A stretch of 12,876 nucleotides of DNA from JAKPCT01 sp029553165 (lineage in GTDB: Bacteria > Bacillota > UBA4882 > UBA8346). Both the position numbers and the translations under genes were made by a program. The notes beneath the pieces are model-generated. The model made no database searches, was not told the origin of the DNA, and saw only the letters and a list, made by a program, of their open reading frames with translations. Location of the stretch: assembly GCA_035359995.1 (NCBI GenBank), contig DAORZT010000069.1:1-12876 (forward strand), in the 5' to 3' direction. Numbering within the stretch: position 1 is the first letter of the stretch; each line of letters begins with the position of its first letter. This document shows, in pieces, positions 8,527-12,876 of this stretch.

Positions 8527-9552
8527 ATGGTTAATAAAACTGGGATTTTAGGTTGTTTGCTGGGATTAATTATTTTGATAACATTATTTACTGGTATAGT
8601 GAGTCCGCTGACCACGGTTTTTGCTCAAAAAAATGCAGTTAGTCCGAGTGGCAAGTTACCACCTAATGAATTAGGCCGGATTATGATCTTGGAATATCAT
8701 TTGATTGGCTATCCTGAAGCCCGTTGGTGCCGTACTCCGGAAAATTTCCGCAAAGACTTGCAACTGTTGTACGATAATGATTATTATCCGGTTGCTTTAG
8801 ATGACATCATCAGTGGCAATTTCAAAGTGCCGGCAGGAAAAACACCATTTACAATCACATTCGATGACTCGACTGAAGGGCAGTTTCGTTACTTAAAGCA
8901 GGGCGATCGGTTGGTGATTGATCCCAAATCGGCGGTGGGGATTATGGAACAGTTTAAGAAGGAGCATCCCGATTTTCCGGTGACGGCTACTTTTTATGTT
9001 TTAACCGGTACCAGTGCCGGGCATCGCCTCTTTGGACAGGAAGAATACGTGCAGCAAAAGTTGGAGTTTTTATTGAAGAACGGTTATGAGATCGGTAATC
9101 ATACTCATACTCATAAAAACTTAAGTAAGTTAGTTGATGAACAGGTTCAAAAGCAGTTAGCCCTTAATGTGAAAACAGTCCAAAAATATCTGCCGAATTA
9201 TGAAGTCCGTAGTTTTGCATTACCTTATGGAGTCCATCCGAAAAACCGGAATTTGTCGAGAAGTGGTGAGTATCAGGGGCAGAAATATAATAACCGTTCA
9301 GTGATGTTGGTCGGTTCAGGTTCAGTCCCTTCACCGTACTCGGTTGATTTTAACCCCTATCAGTTAGAGCGGATTCAAGCCGGTGATTTTGAATGGGGTC
9401 CGGGAGCATTTGTTCAGAGATATAAGAAGAACCCAACACTGCGGTTTGTCAGTGATGGTGATCCGAAGATGATTACCGTTTTCAAAAGTCAGCAGAGTAA
9501 GTTGGCACCAGAGGTTACGAAACGTTTTAAAGTGAAAGTGGTTGAGGATTGA
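8527..9552 (+). CDS. Exported NodB-type polysaccharide deacetylase
   Basis: Members of this carbohydrate esterase 4 fold remove acetyl groups from N-acetylated sugars in peptidoglycan, chitin-type or secreted polysaccharides, usually with a bound metal. The 341-residue protein starts with a hydrophobic segment at about 8-26 and a possible signal-peptidase site after Ala33 (VFA|Q), so it acts outside the membrane. NodB motif 1 is 'TFDDS' with Asp113 and Asp114. Motif 2 is H-T-H-T-H, with His192 and His196 as likely metal ligands. Motif 3 is 'RSFALPYG' with Arg228 and Pro233-Tyr-Gly. The region after motif 3 is unusual: I do not find the conserved tryptophan/aspartate motif 4 or the terminal Leu-x-His motif 5, so activity and substrate are uncertain. 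The start is supported by AGGGGAG at 8515-8521, 5 bases before ATG. It is monocistronic, ended by the hairpin at 9583-9612. Confidence 0.88.
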   Translation: MVNKTGILGCLLGLIILITLFTGIVSPLTTVFAQKNAVSPSGKLPPNELGRIMILEYHLIGYPEARWCRTPENFRKDLQLLYDNDYYPVALDDIISGNFKVPAGKTPFTITFDDSTEGQFRYLKQGDRLVIDPKSAVGIMEQFKKEHPDFPVTATFYVLTGTSAGHRLFGQEEYVQQKLEFLLKNGYEIGNHTHTHKNLSKLVDEQVQKQLALNVKTVQKYLPNYEVRSFALPYGVHPKNRNLSRSGEYQGQKYNNRSVMLVGSGSVPSPYSVDFNPYQLERIQAGDFEWGPGAFVQRYKKNPTLRFVSDGDPKMITVFKSQQSKLAPEVTKRFKVKVVED

Positions 9553-9582
9553 GGTTGACAATATTTTAAAAATTGGTATGAA

Positions 9583-9628
9583 AAGGCATGAGTCTCTTTA
9601 AGACCATGCCTTAAATTTTTATTTTTTC
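9583..9628 (+). terminator. Strong intrinsic terminator between convergent genes
   Basis: AAGGCATG (9583-9590) pairs with CATGCCTT (9605-9612); after a single bulged A, GTCT pairs with AGAC around the loop CTTTA. The stem is followed by AAATTTTTATTTTTT on the plus strand. It lies 30 bases after the deacetylase stop. Read from the other strand the hairpin ends in a short T run, so it can also end the small minus-strand gene, whose stop codon at 9619 falls in the tail. Confidence 0.85.
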
Positions 9629-9765
9629 GTTTTATTATTGATAGTGTTACTCTTATTATCATAATCTTCGGCAAACTCCGCTGTCGCATTTTCGCCAAGT
9701 TGATCATTTTTAAAGTCGGGTGCATTTTTTACTTTGTTTGCATCATTCTGCTTTTGATTAGGCAT
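9619..9765 (-). CDS. Small Asn/Lys/Asp-rich protein, candidate minor acid-soluble spore protein
   Basis: A 48-residue reading frame on the minus strand begins MPNQKQNDAN and ends NNKTKK. It is preceded by a near-perfect ribosome site, AAAGGAGGAA (9772-9781), 6 bases from the ATG, and ends inside a bidirectional terminator, so it looks like a complete single-gene unit. The product has no hydrophobic segment, one Tyr, no Cys or Trp, and is rich in Asn, Lys, Asp and Glu. The block A-E-F-A-E-D-Y at about residues 29-35 resembles the Glu-Phe-Ala-Ser-Glu site cut by the germination protease GPR in small acid-soluble spore proteins, including the gamma type. Only one such site is present, and overall similarity to a named family cannot be shown by eye. 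A possible forespore-type promoter lies upstream. The gene is well supported; the spore role is inferred. Confidence 0.7.
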   Translation of the reverse strand: MPNQKQNDANKVKNAPDFKNDQLGENATAEFAEDYDNKSNTINNKTKK

Positions 9766-9823
9766 AACCGGTTCCTCCTTTCCATTATTTAGAGTATCTA
9801 CTGTCTTTGATAGCTTGTGAAAG

Positions 9824-9854
9824 TATTACAGCTTTTATTCCAAAAAGGTTATAC
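9824..9854 (-). promoter_or_regulatory. Possible sigma-G/sigma-F type promoter for the small spore-like gene
   Basis: On the minus strand GTATAA (9849-9854) is followed after 18 bases by TGTAATA (9824-9830). This is close to the forespore consensus (about G-x-ATA in the -35, CATAATA-like in the -10), with two mismatches in the -10. Transcription would start about 50 bases before the ATG at 9765. Confidence 0.3.
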
Positions 9855-9913
9855 TCATTTAATTGGCGGGGCGAAACGAAACAGACTGTTAATGGACCGG
9901 TTAGAAAAGAGGA

Positions 9914-9942
9914 TTCAGAGAGATTATCCCGAATTCTATAAT
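9914..9942 (+). promoter_or_regulatory. Vegetative-type promoter for the small coiled-coil gene
   Basis: TTCAGA (9914-9919, 4 of 6 matches to TTGACA) is separated by exactly 17 bases from a perfect TATAAT (9937-9942). The start of transcription would fall near 9949, about 55 bases before the ATG at 10003. Confidence 0.6.
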
Positions 9943-10002
9943 AGATGCTTACAAGTTGTGTGAATAAACATCAATCTAAATATAGTAAGGGGGATCTAAA
10001 TT

Positions 10003-10229
10003 ATGAGAGAACAACTTGAAAAACGTCTGAATGAATTAAAAATTGAATACCAGTCTGGTCAGATAATGTTGCCGAGCTCGAATCCAAACAAGCCAGCTTA
10101 CGGGAGAACATGTTACGAATCAGTGGCGCAATCCAAGTATTAGAAGAAGAATTGAATAAAAATGGTTCATCTAAATCGGAATTAGTTGAAGAGAATAATT
10201 TTAATGTTTTAATTGGCGGTCAGTTTTAA
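10003..10229 (+). pseudogene. Small coiled-coil protein broken by a one-base frameshift
   Basis: ATG at 10003 has an excellent ribosome site (AAGGGGG, 9987-9993) and the promoter at 9914-9942. The first frame reads 23 sensible residues, ending ...YQSGQIML, then drifts into unrelated residues and stops at 10143. The frame one base back continues the same amphipathic character: AELESKQASLRE, then RISGAIQVLEEELNK, to a stop at 10227-10229. Adding one G in TTGCC near 10069-10072 (giving TTGGCC, M-L-A-E-L-E) joins both parts into a 75-residue, mostly helical protein. I associate this composition (E-K-R-L-N-E-L-K, S-G-x-x-M-L-A-E-L-E, L-R-I-S-G-A-I-Q-V-L-E-E-E-L) with small uncharacterised bacterial proteins; no function is known to me. 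The break is either a real mutation or a sequencing error in a short G run. No slippery heptamer is visible, so programmed frameshifting is unlikely. Confidence 0.65.
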
Positions 10230-10405
10230 CCGTAAGGTTGATCTTTTGAAGATACTCCACCAAAACAGTGATGGTCGTTAACAGGGGATGGGGTTTCAAT
10301 TATATTTTGATCCTAATATTAGTGATGACGCTCTTAAATCTTTTTTGCTTCGTAACCCATGTATGGCATAAAAAGGGCAATGTAGATTTTAGATATCAAT
10401 AACTT

Positions 10406-10430
10406 ACCTGGCTTCATGCCAGGTTTAATA
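10406..10430 (+). terminator. Probable intrinsic terminator of the small coiled-coil transcription unit
   Basis: ACCTGGC (10406-10412) pairs perfectly with GCCAGGT (10418-10424) around the loop TTCAT, followed by TTAATAATTAT, a weak T-rich tail. It separates the broken small gene from the two-component promoter. Confidence 0.6.
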
Positions 10431-10468
10431 ATTATAGGATTAAATACTTATTTAGGAATTATGACTAT

Positions 10469-10502
10469 TGTTCACTTTTTGAACACATGACTGTTTTATA
10501 AT
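10469..10502 (+). promoter_or_regulatory. Activator-type promoter with a direct-repeat/palindromic box before the two-component operon
   Basis: A perfect TATAAT lies at 10497-10502. The expected -35 position (10474-10479, ACTTTT) has no match to TTGACA. Instead TTCAC (10471-10475) and GAACAC (10481-10486) place two CAC motifs 11 bases apart, the usual period of OmpR/PhoB-family binding sites; the same segment also forms the inverted repeat TGTTCA-N5-TGAACA (10469-10485). The same arrangement recurs after the kinase gene with identical spacing to its TATAAT. Autoregulation by the encoded response regulator is inferred. Confidence 0.6.
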
Positions 10503-10579
10503 GAAGTTAACTAGATTGGTAATTAAAGAAGTAGTTTAAGTAATTGAAGACTGATTCAATGTTAGCTTGAGGTGGCGTA

Positions 10580-11254
10580 ATGTCGGGAATAAAAATTTTA
10601 ATTGCTGATGATGAACTACGGATGCGAAAACTGGTTTCGGACTTCTTAAAGAAGGAAGGATACCAGGTATTTGAAGCTGAAGATGGTCAAAAAGCATTGC
10701 AGTTATTTGATGCAGAGGAGTTTAATCTGGTAATTTTAGATGTAATGATGCCTGGTTTTGATGGCTGGACTGTCTGTCGTGAAATCCGTAAAAAGTCCTC
10801 AATTCCAATTATCATGTTGACAGCCAGAAGTGAAGAGAGTGATGAACTTTTCGGTTTTGAACTTGGTGCCGATGAATATATTACCAAACCATTTAGTCCA
10901 ATGATCCTGGTTGCCAGGGTTGAAGCGTTATTACGGCGGGTAAAGAGTGATCTTAAGGTTAAGAAGGTTTTTGGAGATTTAGAATTGGATGAGAGCGGCA
11001 GAGTAGTCCGGGTTAACGGTGTTAAAGTTGATTTAAGCCCGAAGGAATTTGAACTATTACTTTACCTTGTTGTCAATAAAGGAATTGCTTTGTCCCGGGA
11101 ACAAATTTTGAATGCAGTGTGGGATTATGATTATTTCGGCGATGTCCGGACGGTTGATACCCATATTAAGAAATTGCGCCTAAAATTAGGGGATATGGGT
11201 AATTATATTCAAACAGTCAGGGGTTTGGGATATAAATTTGAGGTGGAGCCATGA
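10580..11254 (+). CDS. OmpR/PhoB-family DNA-binding response regulator
   Basis: This 224-residue cytoplasmic transcription factor receives phosphate from the histidine kinase encoded next to it. The receiver domain (about 1-118) has the acidic pair Asp10-Asp11, phospho-acceptor Asp54 in 'LDVMMPGFDGW', the switch residue Thr81, Tyr100, and Lys103 in 'TKPFSP'. The C-terminal winged helix-turn-helix (about 128-222) contains 'LSPKEFELLLYLV', the recognition-helix region 'VRTVDTHIKKLRLKLG' and the terminal hairpin 'TVRGLGYKFE'. All key residues are present, so it should be functional. The ATG follows GAGGTGG (10569-10575). The stop codon overlaps the kinase start in an ATGA, so both are made from one transcript with coupled translation. 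The promoter upstream has a tandem box suited to this family, suggesting self-regulation. The regulated genes and signal are not evident. Confidence 0.95.
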   Translation: MSGIKILIADDELRMRKLVSDFLKKEGYQVFEAEDGQKALQLFDAEEFNLVILDVMMPGFDGWTVCREIRKKSSIPIIMLTARSEESDELFGFELGADEYITKPFSPMILVARVEALLRRVKSDLKVKKVFGDLELDESGRVVRVNGVKVDLSPKEFELLLYLVVNKGIALSREQILNAVWDYDYFGDVRTVDTHIKKLRLKLGDMGNYIQTVRGLGYKFEVEP

Positions 11255-12738
11255 AATATCCAATCAGATTTAAGCTTTTTATAGCAATGATCAGTTTGAT
11301 TGTCTTTTTTGTGTTTATTTCATGGTTTGCCAACGAGCAATATCTTGCTAAGTTTTATTATTTAAGTAAAAAGAATGTCCTTAATAATGTATTCCGTGAA
11401 ATCGACAACATCTATACTAAAGAAGTAGCCAATTTTCCATTAGAGCTTGAAAAACTGGAAAGCGCCCGTGAATTGCATATAACCATATTAGACCGGGAGC
11501 GGTTGGAGATTGTTTATGATTCCTGGTTACGGGACAGCAGTCCTAATCCCAGAATGCTTGAACGGCTTAAGAACCGTCGTAATTCAACTATTGAGTTGAT
11601 TAGAACAATCCGGCCGCAGTTGGACCAAGGTAAGAGTATTATCAAAATTATTCAGGATATGCGCTTGAATACTGATTTTATCTTATTTTGTTCGCAATTA
11701 AATAATGGTGATTATATAATCTTACGGACCTCAATGGCGGCGATCAAAGAGAGTGTGGAGATTGCCAACCGTTTTTTTGTCTTTACAGGGTTTTTTACTA
11801 TTTTATTTGGGAGTGTGATTGTGTTTCTCTTATCGGGGCGGATCACCAAACCAATTCTTGATTTGGAGAAGATTGCCAAGAAAATGGCAGTTCTTGATTT
11901 CAGTGAGAAATATCTGGTGACTAATAATGATGAGATTGGTGATCTGGGAAAAAGTATTAATTCATTATCCGAACAACTCGAGAAATCAATCACTGAATTG
12001 ACCAAAGCGAATCAAAAGTTACGGGAGGACATTGAACGGGAACGCCAGATTGATGAGATGCGTAAAGAGTTTATTGCTAATGTCTCTCATGAATTGAAAA
12101 CGCCGATCGCTTTAATCCAAGGATATGCAGAAGGATTAAAGATGAATGTGGTTGATGACGAAACCAATAAGGCTTTTTACTGTGATGTCATAATGGATGA
12201 AGCCAATAATATGAATCGTTTAGTCAAACAATTGTTGGAATTGGCCCGGTTGGAATCAGGAAATTACTTGCCGGAAAAGACCGAATTTAATCTGTTAAGT
12301 CTGGTTGATAAAAGTATAAAACGCAATCATATTTTAATCGAAGAACAGAATATTCACTTGCAACTTGATGTTGACAAAGACTTAAACGTGATTGCTGATT
12401 TTGAGTTGATTGAGCAGGTAATTAATAATTATTTATCAAACGCGATCAACCATCTGGATCAACAGAGAAAAATTGCGATTACTGCACAGAAAGTAACACC
12501 GCAAAAGGTTAGGACTAGCTTTTTCAACACCGGAAAGCATATTCCGGAAACAGATATTGATAAAATCTGGATCAGTTTTTATAAAGTTGATAAAGCCAGG
12601 ACCAGAGATTATGGCGGAGGGACCGGGTTGGGACTGTCAATTGTCAGGGCAATTTTAGAAGCACATGGTAATGCTTACGGAGTTAGTAATGTTAAGGATG
12701 GGGTTGAATTCTGGTTTGAACTGGATATTGCAAATTAG
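11251..12738 (+). CDS. Membrane sensor histidine kinase, partner of the upstream response regulator
   Basis: The 495-residue kinase has a first membrane segment at about 9-27, an extracytoplasmic sensor region of roughly 145 residues (about 28-173), a second membrane segment at about 176-196, a HAMP linker starting at 'RITKPI' (197-250), a short coiled coil, a HisKA domain with His280 in 'NVSHELKTPIALIQGY', and an ATPase domain with N box Asn393/Asn397 ('NNYLSNAINH'), F box 'IWISFYKVDKAR', and G2 box 'GGGTGLGLSIV' starting at Gly455. In the G1 region the usual D-x-G is Asn-Thr-Gly ('FFNTGKHIP'), a variant common in Firmicutes kinases of the VanS/PhoR-like class. The sensor region has no motif I can assign, so the signal is unknown. 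Translation starts within the response-regulator stop codon (ATGA). No hairpin terminator follows it in the remaining bases. Confidence 0.94.
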   Translation: MKYPIRFKLFIAMISLIVFFVFISWFANEQYLAKFYYLSKKNVLNNVFREIDNIYTKEVANFPLELEKLESARELHITILDRERLEIVYDSWLRDSSPNPRMLERLKNRRNSTIELIRTIRPQLDQGKSIIKIIQDMRLNTDFILFCSQLNNGDYIILRTSMAAIKESVEIANRFFVFTGFFTILFGSVIVFLLSGRITKPILDLEKIAKKMAVLDFSEKYLVTNNDEIGDLGKSINSLSEQLEKSITELTKANQKLREDIERERQIDEMRKEFIANVSHELKTPIALIQGYAEGLKMNVVDDETNKAFYCDVIMDEANNMNRLVKQLLELARLESGNYLPEKTEFNLLSLVDKSIKRNHILIEEQNIHLQLDVDKDLNVIADFELIEQVINNYLSNAINHLDQQRKIAITAQKVTPQKVRTSFFNTGKHIPETDIDKIWISFYKVDKARTRDYGGGTGLGLSIVRAILEAHGNAYGVSNVKDGVEFWFELDIAN

Positions 12739-12764
12739 TTTTTGCACTAAAAATACCAAAAATA

Positions 12765-12796
12765 GACACAAAATGAACACATTGATCTCTTATAAT
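12765..12796 (+). promoter_or_regulatory. Second copy of the regulator box with TATAAT, for a gene beyond the window
   Basis: GACAC (12765-12769) and GAACAC (12775-12780) place CAC motifs 11 bases apart; GAACACAT is followed by TATAAT at 12791-12796, exactly 16 bases from the G of GAACAC, as in the copy at 10481/10497. The expected -35 position reads ACAAAA, far from consensus. The remaining 80 bases contain no credible gene start, so the controlled gene probably begins downstream of the window end. Confidence 0.55.
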
Positions 12797-12876
12797 TACA
12801 TTTGTAAATAATAAATTATGGTAAAGCAATCTGGTAATATGTCAAGCCCATAAAAAATAAATTTTGTAAGCAAAAT

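Larger units (their letters stand above)
10230..10579. other. Intergenic region before the response-regulator gene
   Basis: This 350-base stretch contains a terminator hairpin (10406-10424), the regulator box and TATAAT of the two-component operon (10469-10502) and its untranslated leader. Between 10230 and 10400 I see only a 27-codon open frame at 10288-10371 without a convincing ribosome site; it is not called as a gene. Confidence 0.5.

Noticed and set aside
9817..9963. Open frame reading KRNRLLMDRLEKRI... ahead of the small coiled-coil gene
   Set aside because: It has no ribosome site and contains the TTCAGA-N17-TATAAT promoter of the next gene, so it is probably non-coding.
9858..10219. 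Exact 12-base repeat TTTAATTGGCGG at 9858-9869 and 10208-10219
   Set aside because: A few 12-base matches are expected by chance in a window of this size, and the flanks do not match.
10288..10371. 27-codon open frame starting MGFQLYFDPN
   Set aside because: It has no properly spaced ribosome site and no recognisable family; it may be chance or a gene remnant.
12739..12876. Short open frame beginning MVKQSGN near the right edge
   Set aside because: It stops after 11 codons and has no ribosome site.
1..12876. Mobile element, CRISPR array, tRNA or toxin-antitoxin module
   Set aside because: No terminal inverted repeats with a transposase, no regularly spaced repeats, no tRNA-like fold and no paired small toxin/antitoxin genes were seen.

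Overview
The window looks like a chromosomal segment of a low-GC, Gram-positive-type (Firmicutes/Bacillota) bacterium. The evidence is an addB-addA gene order, purine-rich Shine-Dalgarno sites (GGAGG type), TTG/ATG start usage, an OmpR/sensor-kinase pair of Firmicutes style, and a very small hydrophilic gene that resembles a minor spore protein. No rRNA, tRNA, CRISPR array, insertion sequence or phage module is visible. The genus cannot be named from the sequence alone.

Layout from left to right: a secreted protein of unknown function (41-697); a short intergenic hairpin; a two-gene operon for an AddB-like and an AddA-like helicase-nuclease (838-4005 and 3986-7453, overlapping); on the opposite strand a type IB GTP cyclohydrolase, FolE2 (7432-8223), whose 3' end overlaps the addA 3' end by 22 bases; a 303-base divergent intergenic region; an exported NodB-type polysaccharide deacetylase (8527-9552) closed by a strong hairpin terminator; on the minus strand a 48-codon spore-protein-like gene (9619-9765); a stretch holding a promoter, a small coiled-coil gene broken by one frameshift (10003-10229) and a terminator; and an OmpR-type response regulator with a membrane histidine kinase (10580-12738), translationally coupled by an ATGA overlap. 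The last 138 bases hold a promoter for a gene that lies outside the window.

Functionally these are mostly housekeeping genes: double-strand-break end processing (AddAB), folate/queuosine precursor synthesis (FolE2), envelope modification (deacetylase) and signal sensing (two-component system). I did not find a convincing new multi-gene defence or mobile system.

The most useful less obvious observations are: (1) a matched pair of promoter elements, one just before the response-regulator gene and one just after the kinase gene, with the same direct-repeat box (CAC motifs 11 bases apart, ending GAACACAT) at an identical distance from a perfect TATAAT and no recognisable -35; this looks like the binding site of the encoded regulator; (2) both AddA and AddB carry the four-cysteine pattern of an iron-sulfur nuclease domain, and AddB lacks a Walker A motif; (3) an unannotated small spore-protein-like gene with a strong ribosome site and a possible forespore promoter; (4) a conserved-looking coiled-coil protein interrupted by a single missing base.
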